A model generated the notes under the pieces. That model saw only the letters and a program-made list of their open reading frames with translations. It was not told the origin of the DNA and did no database searches. The position numbers were made by a program, and so were the translations under genes. A DNA stretch of 64,000 nucleotides, from contig JBCFYV010011135.1 in the NCBI GenBank assembly GCA_039000515.1, positions 6,061,209 through 6,125,208 of the forward strand, given 5' to 3'. Origin of the DNA: Timema cristinae (taxonomy: Eukaryota; Arthropoda; Insecta; Phasmatodea; Timematidae). Within the stretch, counting starts at the first letter, position 1. The number at the start of each line of letters is the position of its first letter. Of the stretch, positions 35,396 through 47,001 are shown in pieces.

Positions 35396-35689
35396 CTGAA
35401 ACTGTAAGCATTTACAAAAGATATATGTTCTTAATGTTTTGTTTTTTTACATATTACAAATTTGACTTCCATATTCCCTTAAAAAACTAAAAATTTAATT
35501 TTATTGTTTCTTCCAAACAAAGTTTTATTAAAGGTGCATTTAAAAAAAGGGGATTAATTTTAGGTTTAGTTCGATTAAAACCGATTTTAAATTAATTTTA
35601 AATATTGTTAACTTAAATCTCATTTACTCAAAAAGGTGCTTATAAGATAAGCTCAAGATTTAATTTTAAAAAAACTCCATGGCGTTAGC
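35396..35689. other. AT-rich DNA, nothing recognised
   Basis: Spacer between repeats. Confidence 0.5.
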
Positions 35690-35960
35690 CATACTTAGCG
35701 AGGGGTTTGTCTTTGTTGGGGAAGATAGTGTCAACATCCATGGATATGGGGTGTAATCTGGTCAGAATAACTATCCCTGTGTCCACTAATCTCAGTTTTC
35801 TAGACTTGAGCCGCTATTCTCAAGTAGATATTCATTTGTCCTCATGAGACTGAGTTGACCCCATTTTAGAAAATTTGAATACACCTGGGATCAAACCCAG
35901 AACCTCTGGATCAGTAGCTAGGAACTCTAACCACTAAACAACAGTGGCTATCAGTTGTGT
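35690..35960 (-). mobile_element. SINE family 4-like, reverse orientation
   Basis: Read in reverse: 'gttgtttagtggttagagtt' (box A), 'agctactgatccagaggttc', then 'tgggtttgatcccaggtgta' (box B) and a body of about 180 bases. The head resembles that at 48640-48905 (ctggctactgaccaagaggt) but the 3' half differs, so it is a sub-family or a mosaic. Confidence 0.65.
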
Positions 35961-36039
35961 AGTACATAAAGTTGCCACCTTGCAGAGGAAATGGAGTGTA
36001 CGTCAGTACAATTTTTTCCTTGTTAATTAAATGGTATGC

Positions 36040-36078
36040 TAATAACCTGAACAGTTAGTAAGATACGCTGCTAAGAAT
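36040..36078 (+). repeat. SINE 3'-tail remnant
   Basis: Reads 'aataacctgaacagttagta' and 'agatacgctgctaa', a decayed form of the shared family-1/2 tail without a body. Confidence 0.5.
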
Positions 36079-38337
36079 AAATGAATTAAATGACCCTTAA
36101 CTAAATTATTCAAAGCCCTAAAATATTAACACATAACACGGAACACATACTTAGTTAAAAAACTATATTTTTAATATCTTATATGAAATGAAACATTTTG
36201 TTTGAATTTCTATATAATTTAATTATAAGTAAAACTTGAGTGAAAAAAATTGCTTAAGAAATTATCCATCTTTTCTAATGAATTTAAAAGGATGTACTGG
36301 TATAAAACATTGAAAATGCTAGGCTACGCTGGTACTGTAACTGGTAGTTAATAACTTTAACTTTTCTTGTCTGACAAACGTAATGTATCTCTACTTTACT
36401 GCCATTTAATAAGTTAATAAAAGAGAAATGATTCCAAAGCAATTTATTTTAACTCTAGATTTCTTTTGTAGGGAATACAATTAAGCTTAAAGCTCAACTG
36501 ATAGTAAAAGTAAATGACGTAACATAAAATAAACCTTATCATTAGGTTCATAATATGTCTCTGGCAATAATTGTTACTTTTCAAATATAATAAACGATTA
36601 TTATGATAACTTATAATGAGTCATTTGTTTTAATAGAGAATTTTAGTTACATTTCAAAACACTTGATTTAAAAAAATAAAAACCACACAACCTTTAATTT
36701 TCCTCTCTTAACGAGTGTAACGTTATTTGCCACCCTACCATGTAATTCCCTATATTTTCTACTTTTTGTGAATAGTTTCCAATTTATTTTCGTGTAAAAT
36801 TAAGCACTTCAAAGTTCGCCCGCTGTATTGCCGGCCTGACAAATAATACTATTTACATCCATTCATTAAAATAAAAGGACGTAAGGAACAACGTATAACA
36901 TTGTTTTAAATAATTTAAATAAGGAATTTTGACTTAAGGAAGAACACTTGCCTTTTATTAAACATATTAATTATCCTTCTAATAAGTTTGTTGACTCTTC
37001 TTTTATTTATTTTTATTGTCGACCATGATTTATTTCAACGAATGCGCAGGTCTGTCAAACAAGTGAGTGGTGGGTCTCGTGATTGTAAAAGAAGCAAAAG
37101 AGGAAAGATGTAAATAACAACAAATTAGCGCGCTTTTCAATTCTTACAGATAGAAATAAACATTAAATTCTTTAAGAAAACATTGTTCATATTCATTATC
37201 ATATAGTTAAATCTTTATTTTAAATTTGCATTGTATTTTATTTTATACCTAGTCCATAGCCAACATTTTATCTTTTGTTTTAATATACTAGTTTTATCTT
37301 TGGACTTGGAAGAAAAAAAAATAGAACATTTTTAAATTGGTTTTTTGAAGACTTTCTGTAGGAGACTGGGTCTTCTTTCTCGGTGTTGGTCTAACAGGGA
37401 GCAAAATCTGTGGAGCTCTTAATTTGATTTATTTTTAAAGTGAAGTAATGGTTGTAAAGTAAGTGCGAGTAGCAAATGAAGAGCTAAGTAGATGTGCAAG
37501 AGCTAGACTATTTTTTTTTTAAGAATTGTGGATGAGTTATCATTAATAAAGTGAAACAAATTTCTGGAGTTGGTGTTGTTTCAGCATGGACTTATTCATG
37601 GGTGAGGTCAAGCCAACACTTCAACTTAAATTTTTTTTCTTTTATCAAAAATCAGAATTCCTGTAAGAACTTTCAGAAAGACTATCTAATTCAGAGAATT
37701 AATTGACATTTTGTTTTATGTCTAAATATTGATTTTATTGTTTTTTCTCTTCTTTTTTTTCAACAATACTATTTTATTGTGTTAAATTAGAATTATAACT
37801 ATCCGGAATTCCATAGGTAGAATTGGAATGTGGTAAAAAAGGAAACTATAATAAACCCACAAAAGTTCCAATAATGGTTATTTTATACATTTTTTTTTGT
37901 AGTCTAAGTTACTAATTTTTTTCAACAATCACATTTTTTATTTAAATTGTTCATGTTTATTTTAAGTATTCCCAGTGGTCTCGAGTATTGAGAGTCGTTG
38001 TGCCACTGTCTGAATTAGCTGAGGTAAATGTTTTTTATTTATTTTATTATTATTTTTCTCCTAGATCCTAGGAGTGGCGCCCAACAAAAGCACAATTTTA
38101 TACCTCTTGATGTTAACTGTTATTAAGTAAACATATTTAGAAGACACTGAAAGTATACTAAATAGGTAAAACAAAAGGAAGAAAGTTTTATTTTTTACCA
38201 CACGAGCTGTAATAAACAATATATTACTCTTTTTTTTAATATAGTAGTAGAATGGAATACGACTAGAAACTAGAATAGAAACATTCTTTTCGCAAGAAAT
38301 ATCACCATAAATTCTTAATATTTTGTATTTAATTACA
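36079..38337. other. AT-rich DNA, nothing recognised
   Basis: Long AT-rich region. Poly-T runs occur throughout. No frames of note and no shared repeats. Confidence 0.5.
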
Positions 38338-38520
38338 ATAATGTGTTGGAAATGAAAAGAAGGTAGGATTTAGAAGAAGTATTCTCAAATATCGGGAAGG
38401 TAAACTGGGAAAAAATATTCACACTAAGTCGGGATATGAACCTCAAACATAGAGTATCCAGGAAAACAGGCTAGTCAAACTTGAAGTTTAGTACGCGTGT
38501 CCACTGATGCAGGAGAGCAC
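38338..38520 (-). mobile_element. SINE family 1, heavily decayed
   Basis: Order of segments fits family 1 in reverse ('gaaggtaggatttagaagaa', 'ggtaaactgggaaaaaatat', 'actaagtcgggatatgaacc') but identity is low. Confidence 0.45.
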
Positions 38521-39242
38521 GTTACAATATCATTAAAAAAACATCCAAAATATATAATTCCAGTCTAACATAAAACATCTAGTGGAATAGCTCTAAATTA
38601 AATAAGAAAAAAACTATTTTTCATAAGAATTATACAGATAGAATATAAAAGTTTCGTCAAGAAAGGAAAATTTTATAGCTCAAATGTAGAATCCGAGACC
38701 ACTCGATTATTCCCGATGATTGTAGGAGCTATATCTTAGAACAACAATTCAAAATTCATTACTTCTAGAATAAAAAATAATGGACCAGTCGTCCAAAATC
38801 CAACAAACAGGACCAACATGCTATGCAGCATGTAGACATTTTTCCTTTAATGACATAATAATGTGTACATAATTAAAGGGGGAATTATCACAAAACTTGT
38901 TATTGAAATGCCATATAAATATTTGTCCTTTCAGTTGCTTGTGTGGTCTAAATTTATTTATGATTCTTTTTTTCATAATTAACATCCTTAAATATGTAAA
39001 CATATTTTCTCTGGGCTTAAAGTGAAGACAAGAATTCTTGCTGAATATAATGAAAAATTATTTTCCTAAATGATTTCCTCCACGCAGATTTGAGCGATTA
39101 ACTATGAATTATATCTTCCTCCTTACTATTTTATAAATGTAGATATTATGGGAATAGCCTTAATATACAACGTAAATAAATATAATATACTATATAACTA
39201 ACGAAGAAACTGTAAGTAGACTTAGTTTTTCACTTTTAATTT
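38521..39242. other. AT-rich DNA, nothing recognised
   Basis: No shared repeat, no coding signal. Confidence 0.5.
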
Positions 39243-39525
39243 ATTTGGTGTATTTAACGTGCACTTTTAGAATTGATTTACAAGATAATTTCTCTGATCT
39301 AGAGCGAAAATTTCTACCAATTTTTCAAGTGAAAGTATTTTCACATACAATCTGGGGCTTTTTAACATGCCACAACCAACATGATACCAACGGGTTTACT
39401 TACCCTCCCAAGTATCTTGTGAGACGGATTTTTTTCACTCACGAAAGATCCGCTAACCTCGGTTGGGTTTGAACCCATGAACATCGGGTCCTGAGGTGAG
39501 CACTTTACCCCAAGACCAAAGGACT
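39243..39525 (-). mobile_element. SINE family 3, best copy
   Basis: On the plus strand: 'tatttaacgtgcacttttag', 'ataccaacgggtttacttac', 'gggtttgaacccatgaacat' and 'tcctgaggtgagcactttac'. In reverse, 'ggggtaaagtgctcacctca' is a box-A-like head and 'catgggttcaaacccaaccg' contains box B, so this is a tRNA-derived element. The 75-residue plus-strand frame is antisense. Confidence 0.7.
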
Positions 39526-39534
39526 GATAAACCT

Positions 39535-39860
39535 ATTGGAAGACCAGTGGGAAGACCTAGATGTAAGCCTATAATGATATAGTGGATAACGTTAGAATGA
39601 ACATGAAAGATATTGGGTGAGAGAGGTGAACTGAATAATATAACTAGATAAAGATAAGGATAGGGTGTAATTAATGATCTGGATAGAACTAGCTCAAGAT
39701 AAGGATAGGGTGTAATTAAGTGAGCTGGATAGAACTAGCTCAAGATATGGATAGGGTGTAATTAAGTGAGCTGGATATAACTAGCACAAGATAGGGAATG
39801 TGTGTAATGAGGTTGACTGGAAGTAGCTAACTGAAATAGAAATAGGTGCATTTTGTTGTT
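39535..39860 (+). pseudogene. LINE 3' end with four to five 46-bp units
   Basis: Starts with the GRPR-type codons ('gaagaccagtgggaagacct'), then 'acgttagaatgaacatgaaa', then at least four tandem copies of a 46-bp unit containing 'gctggatagaactagctcaa'. The period is exactly 46 in the clean units, so the reading frame changes at each one and cannot encode a repeated peptide. The best-preserved units lie at about 39655-39800. Confidence 0.75.
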
Positions 39861-40207
39861 GTAAATATGGCAATGAAACTTTCAGTCTTTAATGCGATAT
39901 AGCAGGTAGTTTAACAGTCAACTTTAGTGATTTTTCTATTTTATTTATAGTAGCAGCTCGATCAGTTATATTACGGGAAAGCCACATGAAAAATGTATCA
40001 TTAATTTGTTCAACATACGGCTTACACTTTTTTATTGTTCATCTCCGCACAAACTTTAAATAATTTTGGAAATCCCAAACCAATTATGGCAATGAATAAA
40101 TAAAGATGTTAAATGTTTTAAACAAAATATCACCTAGTGCACAAATAGAATGCAGGAACGAGCATTGACAAAGTGATCTTTACCTAAGCCTGATAGTAAG
40201 ATATGTC
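39861..40207. other. AT-rich DNA, nothing recognised
   Basis: No shared repeat, no coding signal. Confidence 0.5.
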
Positions 40208-40464
40208 ACCCATTTCGGTGGCTGCTTGGTCTAAGGTGCTACTCTTGTGGTATACTAGACTGCCGATGACCGGGTGGTTGAGGTTCGAATCTTGGTGGTC
40301 GGGTGTAGTGAGAATAGTTTTTCCAAAATTATTATCTACTCTCCCACGCAGATGCAGGTAAACTTCCTATAAATATATTTTTCCTTATCCCTAAAACTAT
40401 TAATGTAGTTAGTACATTGCCAAACGGTTAATAATTAGTGGTGGGTGCTAAAAATAATATTAAT
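40208..40464 (+). mobile_element. SINE family 1
   Basis: Head 'cacccatttcggtggctgct', box B 'ttgaggttcgaatcttggtg', core 'tctcccacgcagatgcaggt', tail 'gccaaacggttaataatta' with a (taa)-type end. Confidence 0.85.
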
Positions 40465-41216
40465 AAGATAAGTTAATTAAAGCAATATATACATTGTTGC
40501 AAAAAAAATTGTTTTTACCATATTGCATTTTTTTATTAGTTGAGGAAATTTGAGCCACCTCCACCCTTATATTACTTGGAATCTCATTTTGGAATCCAAA
40601 CTCTCCAATATTTAAGGGATTTAGGGATTACCTTATCAATATTTTTTTTGCAACACTGATCAGTTGTTAATATTATTTTGTGAAATGTCCAGCAAAAACC
40701 AGTTCATGGTCTCCATTTTAAATTTTTTGTTATTAGCTCTCTGGCTAATTAAGGTTGTACCTCTCCATTTTATAAACATTTTAATTTCCTATTTTACCAA
40801 AAGCATTTTATTATCGATTAGTTTTGAAAAATTTTGGAGGTACTCCCACCACTCCTCATTTTTTCAGTTTTTAATTTTGAAATTTAAAAATGTTCAAACT
40901 TTTATTGCTGTTTTAGGTGGACCTTATACTTGGCTGACATATTTCAATCTTCTACCACACTAAGAAGTAGTTTATTATTTTAATTTTTTTAATTTACTAA
41001 CTTCCCATTTCACCAGATCCCACTGAGCACTAACATTCTTTTAGTTATTTTAATTTAAATTTAAACTACCTTTCTTATCTAAATGTATTTTTTTACCTTA
41101 CTTTGTACCCTCTCCCACATATTCAGAGTCCCAATTTTATTTACCAAAACTTTTCTGGTTGTTTGGAACTATCCCTATACTTACATGCTCAGTTTCGGAT
41201 CTATTCCTCACATATA
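40465..41216. other. Unassigned sequence
   Basis: The 99-residue plus-strand frame (40664-40963) is hydrophobic and AT-driven, without a start context or family. No shared repeat was found. Confidence 0.45.
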
Positions 41217-41522
41217 AGTTATTATTGTTATTATTATTATTTTTAGAACCACGTCTTACTACCCATTCGGGTTATACCCACTTACGATAATGTGTAATGG
41301 TAGCGTGATTGTGAGATGAAATGAAGGACCTACAGTTTAACGTGGGATCCGAACCACGGTGGAGGAGTGGCATTCCCCACATTCACAAGTTGTGTTTAAT
41401 ACGCATCTTGTCAGAGGAGAAGGAAGTGTTTGGTAATCAGATAAATCGTGCCGGGACAGAGGATTGAACCTTGGACCCCAGCACATAAGTCCAACACCTT
41501 ACCCCTAGACCAGCAGGTCACC
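41217..41522 (-). mobile_element. SINE family 2, reverse orientation
   Basis: (tta)n tail, then 'accacgtcttactacccatt', 'ctacagtttaacgtgggatc', 'agaggattgaaccttggacc' (box B reversed) and 'cttacccctagaccagcagg' (box A reversed). Close to full length. Confidence 0.9.
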
Positions 41523-41728
41523 AAAATGTCACAGTAGTGCATATAGGTATTTATAACTGCTAATTTCAGATATAGATATATAGATATAAAGTGTATTTTT
41601 CATCAAACTACTTGAAACCAGATTGGAAAGTAATGTTACTCGTTATTACAACAGATAGAACTGTCAACATAAGATATTTGTTCCAAAAATGTATGTCAAC
41701 TCTTGAAAAAAAAAAACCATTTAGAGTG

Positions 41729-41881
41729 TTATAAGATATGTGGTATTTCCTCTTTCCTCCCATTTAAGGGCCCTTCCCTCCACCTCTCTTCATCCTCCAG
41801 CCAATTACTCACGTCCTTGTCGTGGTTGGTTTCTGGTGTCGACGCTGACGTAGCGTCGTCACCCTTGACTCCTGCGTCCAT
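41729..41881 (-). CDS. Possible short acidic ORF in a CpG-rich patch
   Basis: A 50-residue frame beginning MDAGVKGDD and ending EEIPHIL. It is strongly hydrophilic and acidic, with STPETNHDKD and a WLEDEERWREG segment. I do not recognise it. It lies downstream (minus strand) of a GC- and CpG-rich patch (about 41800-42070) with 'ctcgctcgctcgctt', unusual in this AT-rich window and compatible with a promoter and leader. It may be a first coding exon, a small ORF or chance; no splice donor of good quality was identified before the stop. Confidence 0.2.
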   Translation of the reverse strand: MDAGVKGDDATSASTPETNHDKDVSNWLEDEERWREGPLNGRKEEIPHIL

Positions 41882-42070
41882 CTCACTTTACAAGGCCTGC
41901 ATGTGAGGCGCATCTCATGTTTTAAACAGCGGGGACTTCTTAAATAACCGCCATAAGCACTACACCCCCTCCTAACCCCTTCCATTTCTTGCTAACTTAC
42001 GTTCTCGCTCGCTCGCTTGACTGATGCTGCAATGTTCATCCAGAGGCCGCCAAACATAACCAGTAGGATT
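41800..42070. promoter_or_regulatory. CpG-rich patch, possible promoter
   Basis: CpG dinucleotides are dense here (gtcgacgctgacgtagcgtc; ctcgctcgctcgcttg) whereas most of the window is CpG-poor. It contains none of the repeats seen elsewhere. An inferred promoter or 5' leader reading on the minus strand is possible; there is no direct evidence for a start site. Confidence 0.25.
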
Positions 42071-43925
42071 CTTCTTTAAAGGATTTGTGATTTAGAACAG
42101 TAGTGATCACCTTGGGTACAAAGACATCTTAGAGGTACGTTAAATCAATCTCTAATAATTATATATATAATATAATAATAAGTCGTAAAATATCTTTCTT
42201 TAATTTATATATCAATTAGGGATTTACAAAACTCTGACTTGGCTTCGAAACAAATAACAGATTCTACTCAGTTCAAAAAATAAAATCTTTCTTCGATAGT
42301 TAAAAACTCAATTAAAAATATTGACAACTAAATTTCTCAATTTATATTGAACTATTTACACTCTGAACTGTTATGTAAGTTCCAAATACATATTCATATG
42401 AAAACAAACCCATGAAATAATTGACTTGCCTGTTGTAAATTTATCTATATTTATAAGATTAGAATTAAATATTACAAACAATTTAGCAGTACAAGTGATT
42501 TCAATGCATAAAGAAAGGTATAAATAACCAAAATATTATATTTTTTCAAGCATAAAATAATTAACTAAAATTATTTAAACCTCTATTCAGCCTAGAGAAA
42601 ATTTCATATGTTCGATTCAAGTTCACATCGAATTGCAAAAGTATACATTACACCTTCTTAATATACTTAGTCATGATGAACACTGAATAATCAGAGCCAT
42701 AATTATGGTTAGCCAAGATACAAGTACGTGTGGACGTGCAATCTGGGAGCGTCAGCTTAGATGTAGATTATAGATTATATAATATAATTAATACGTATCA
42801 TGCACAAACAGCTTTGAAGCTATAAAGTTGAAGAGAAATTGTATCTGAGGGTACGCAAACAAAATAGTTTAATAGCAGTGTTAGTAGGGTAAATATCCGG
42901 AGGAAGAAAACATAAAAAGGGGTGAGTAATATTGTAGTTTTTATAACAAAGTATACATATTTTTGGCCAATATAAATAAAATATTGCATTCGTAGATACG
43001 TTAATTTTATTATTTGTAAACAAATTTTTTTACAGATGGAGAAAAAATCAAAAAATATATTTTCACATTTAAATAAGTCAAGTCATCTAGTCTACAGCGG
43101 TTACTTTTGATGTTAAACTTTTGAATTAATAATAATCATAATAATACCAGAAAATATTATCATATGGACTGTACTTTTATGAGCTAAAAATGACAAAGTG
43201 ATGAATTAAAATTACCTTAGATACAAAAATATCTTCAAATTTACAAAAATAACCTTAAATATTATCAAAAATTCGCAATAAATGCACACAAATAAATAAA
43301 GCACGCACTTTACAAATGGAAACTAAAAATATATTTGTCATGGTAAATCCTTATCAACTAAGATATTGCATTCTGCTGAATATAGTATTGATTTACAACT
43401 ATGTGCTTCAGAACTTAACTTTCACCAGCCTAGTTGCAGTGTCTAATTAGTAATGTGTATTTTACAACCATACAGAGAAGACACAAAGTTCAATGCTCAC
43501 ATTATCTTTTCATTCTGACAACTGTATGTTGAAAAACGCGTGTTTGTGTGCATATGCATTTATAAAATATAATCTAGTTTGTATTTAAAATATACATTTT
43601 CAACGTAAATGCCCAAATATGATTCAAAAAAGTTATTTCCACTTAGGACCTGAAATATGATCGTGGCAATTCATTAACTTTATAAATAACTCATTTCAAT
43701 GATTTCTTTTGCTGAAAATCGCTGTTGATATATCCATCAAAACTGATAAAACAACAGTGTAGAATGGGTTAAGTGACCATTGGTAAGCAAGTGTCCAATT
43801 ACAACAAACTCGTATGATCAAACTTCCAAAACAACAGAGTAAAATGTGTTACGTCACCACTGGGAAAGATACGTGCTCTTTTGCAAGCTATCTATTTTTT
43901 ATAATATTTTTATTATTTTCGCGAA
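42071..43925. other. AT-rich DNA, nothing recognised
   Basis: No shared repeat. Overlapping hydrophobic frames on the minus strand at 42798-43023 are AT-driven and unconvincing. Confidence 0.5.
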
Positions 43926-44400
43926 GCGCACATAATGGTTCTTTATCACATGTGTCATTTTCACGCCTTATTGTCTGTGCCTGTTTCTCCTACTTCAACA
44001 TAGCTCACTTTATATCTTATTTCATCGATACCATCATTGTCCTCCATTTCAACGTCATCAAATTCATTATTTACTGCAATTGTCCAACATCTCTTGCAGC
44101 TATTCCTCCGTCTCAATTTGTGCTGTCTCATTGGGTGGTGAGAATGATTAAAGGACTATATTTAAATAACATCCACACATTGTTTCAAACATTGATATTT
44201 TCATTGCTGGTTGAATTTCAAACCCTTTGACCAGTTGCTTGTCCCTTCTGTTTGCATCAAAGTGGAGAGCATATTTCTCATGTCCTGGTTGGCCCTCCAG
44301 TTACTTTGACTCTGTGTCGGGGTTTATCGTTGACTATGGCTAAGCACTCGTCACGTGACCAATTATCAGTTATGCTCTGGTTTTTAGGTAAACGAATGAA
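43926..44400 (-). other. Possible decayed coding remnant
   Basis: On the minus strand short protein-like pieces follow each other in changing frames: DECLAIVNDKPRHRVKVTGG (about 44300-44360), then MRNMLSTLMQTEGTSNW (44230-44285), then NNEFDDVEMEDNDGIDEIRY (about 43995-44070). The last is acidic like the linker of some transposases. I cannot name a family. The 138-residue plus-strand frame over the same bases is probably its shadow. Confidence 0.25.
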
Positions 44401-44409
44401 TCCACAGTT

Positions 44410-44575
44410 ATATAATATGCATGAGTGAGATATATTTTAGAGAAAGTGTACTCGTATTTGCATTGAGGAAAAGGGGTAACCATTTAGGAAAACACACCCT
44501 CTAACACCAATGTCCCCATGCTCGGCCGTCCAGTCTATTAATAGAACGACGCCTTAGACCATGTGGACACTATGG
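44410..44575 (-). mobile_element. SINE family 1, tail missing
   Basis: Core 'gtactcgtatttgcattgag', 'ggtaaccatttaggaaaaca' and head 'ccttagaccatgtggacact'. The tail has decayed. Confidence 0.7.
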
Positions 44576-45409
44576 CTGGTATTTTATTATTTTATTAGGG
44601 TAATATTGTAGGTATTGGTCTATCAAAAGTTGAAAGTAGACATCGAGTTTGATACCCTGACCACTCAACCAAATCATCTAACTTCCGGGCATAGTTTGTT
44701 TGAATTTATAAAAGTGTAAACTCTTTTATTTTCTAGAACTTTTTTTTTTACTATCCTCTATCAAATCTCTGTTCCCCGGACTCCATACTACACATCAGAG
44801 TAGTTGAGAGATATTACAGCTCACTGACGTTGCTATGTTTGGATGGAAGGGGGGAGGGGCTTTTGTGTGATTAATCGACTGCAGCGAACAACGGGAACGT
44901 ATCTGTAGGAAAATGGTTGGGTTCATTGAGGTGAATCAAATGGTGCAGAGCGCTGAGGGTCAGTGGGTGACCCCGGCTGACTGGGTGTCCATGATCGGAA
45001 TAACAGTTGCACTGAGCACCACTAGGTCTCAGCACTTGCTTTCCAACACCACCCCCTGGTAGACCATATGCACCGCGTCTTATTACCCATCCACTTACTA
45101 ATAGTGATGGGTATCACAGAATGATTCAAACTCTCCTTTGATGAGAAATATTGCTTTCAAACTTTCGAATGATCATTTGATAGTTTTCATTTGTTAGTCA
45201 TCAAGAGTAGTGTTTGTATTTTCTACTTTAGTTAAATTAACTATCTATTGGCGGCTGATAAAGAGTCAGCCTTAGGTGCGTGTTAATATATAGCGATAAC
45301 TAAGCTGTTTATATATTAAAAAAAAGTTCATTATCAATATTATTGCCTTTTGTTTGTCCCGTGCAATGTAAATACAACTAAAATAACACAAGATAATTAA
45401 AATATTTCC
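44576..45409. other. Unassigned sequence with a SINE-tail remnant
   Basis: A tail-only remnant, 'caccgcgtcttattacccat', is at 45071-45090. A somewhat GC-richer patch at 44810-45060 has no motif. Confidence 0.45.
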
Positions 45410-45426
45410 AACTGTAAGGAATATTA

Positions 45427-45482
<56 letters not shown>

Positions 45483-45775
45483 GCACCGCGTCTTACTACC
45501 AGTTCGGGTTACACGCACTTACGCTAATTTGCAAAGGTAGGGTGATTGTGAGATGAAATGGAGGACCTACAGTTTAACGTGGGATCCGAACCACGGTGGA
45601 GGCCTGGCATTCCCCACCCTCACAAGTTGTTATTAATACACGTCTCGTCAGAGGTGAAGGGAAGGGTTTGGCAATCAGATAAATCTGTGCCGGGACCGAG
45701 GATTGAACCCAGGACCCTCAGCACAGAAGTCTGACACCTTACCCCTAGACCACCAGGTCAACCGTAAAGAATATA
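45410..45775 (-). mobile_element. SINE family 2 with target duplication
   Basis: A (tta)n tail of about 50 bases at 45428-45482 precedes 'agcaccgcgtcttactacca', the body, and the reversed boxes 'aggattgaacccaggaccct' and 'cttacccctagaccaccagg'. The flanks 'aactgtaaggaatatta' (from 45410) and 'aaccgtaaagaatataa' (from 45760) match at about 14 of 17 bases and are read as the target duplication. Confidence 0.9.
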
Positions 45776-45794
45776 AAATACCAAATTACTCGTT

Positions 45795-46040
45795 TCCATT
45801 TATTTGAAGTATTTCACATGCACTTTCTGAATCAACTGATGACATCGGCATACGAAATTTAAACTAACATTAAGAACAGACATAATATTCAGCTCGAGAC
45901 CATTCATTCATCGCAGTAAAAGGGGAAACCCATATTTCACCAATTATAAATTGGTCAGCCATGCCAGGCATTGAACTCGGGACTCTTAAACCAACATAGA
46001 GACACGTTACTGACTGAGCTAAGGTGTCGGACCGTCCAAA
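45795..46040 (-). mobile_element. SINE related to family 3
   Basis: Starts 'tgaagtatttcacatgcact', like the family-3 start, and ends in a tRNA-like head. In reverse this reads 'cttagctcagtcagtaacgt' (box A) and 'gagtcccgagttcaatgcct' (box B). The body differs from family 3. Confidence 0.6.
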
Positions 46041-46049
46041 TTATTAATT

Positions 46050-46640
46050 TTGTCTTAAGAGCTGTAACGGTCGTGGGTTTCTGACACACTATGTAACTGT
46101 CCCGGGGTTGTGTCAGGTTAAGTGTGGAATCACGGAGGCGTTGGTAGATCTTGTAAACGAGTGTGTTTATTTAACAAAAGCTACATGTGATGTTTAGATT
46201 ACAAAGTTAGTTGAACCGATATGCAGGATTCCCATAGTCAAGCTGTATTCTGACTCCGTTCGTTTGCTATAACTGGATACGACCCTAACCACCAACCCAA
46301 TCAACTAGAAGTCGTTCCTCAACAGTTGCCCACACGAGTCAATCTTGTTCTCTTATAAGGAAATACAAGGTAATTGCTATCACGGAGACTCCAAACCACG
46401 AATAAAAATTATAGAGTTGATGTTAGCCCGACGTACTATACGTCACAGACACACGTGACCGTGGACCCAAGGTCCAAACGACAAACGCGCCAACTAGCCC
46501 TCCAAAAAAGAGAACACCTCCCCCCTCCCCCTCGACTTCTATTTAATAAATCGTTTTAACCCTATTTCTTGAGACATGTGCCGACTAAGGGTTTTGTAAC
46601 CGATACAATTGCACAACGTGACTATGACAAAATCCAACTC
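46050..46640. other. GC-elevated block with a hairpin, unclassified
   Basis: A stem of 'ctgacaca' and 'tgtgtcag' encloses about 20 bases (about 46080-46117). The block is GC-richer than its flanks and lacks frames of note. The plus-strand 61-residue frame at 46374-46559 has no motif. It could be an LTR fragment. Confidence 0.3.
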
Positions 46641-46759
46641 AAGTCGGAGAATTCTTTTCAACATAATTTATTCACCTTATTACTACACTGTAACCTTTAG
46701 CTCTTAAAGAGCCCTAACTGCTATCAAACAAAAACATTAATATTTTGATGTCGCTTTTT

Positions 46760-47001
46760 ACTACCGCGTCTTACTATATGTTTAGGCTATGTTCATACGT
46801 ACTAATTTCGCTAGTGAGTTAGGATTGAGTAAGGTTGAATTCAGAGGAAGTGTACACACATTTCCGTGGCGAAAGAGTGGAAAACCATTTTTGGAAAATC
46901 CACCCTCAGTACATCCGACCGGGATTTGAATCCCAAACTCCCTGTCATCAGCAGTCTAGTCCATCACGAGAGTTACGCCTTAGACAATGCGGCCACCGAA
47001 A
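46760..47001 (-). mobile_element. SINE family 1, reverse orientation
   Basis: Tail 'ctaccgcgtcttactatatg', core 'gtggaaaaccatttttggaa', head 'gacaatgcggccaccgaaac'. The 62-residue plus-strand frame with HFRGGERVENH-like residues is its antisense. Confidence 0.85.

Noticed and set aside
40664..40963. 99-residue hydrophobic frame
   Set aside because: Composition is what AT-rich DNA gives by chance; no start context, no motif, no splice sites.
43814..44230. 138-residue hydrophobic plus-strand frame, possible membrane protein
   Set aside because: AT-driven composition with no family. The opposite strand shows protein-like pieces, so this is more likely a shadow.
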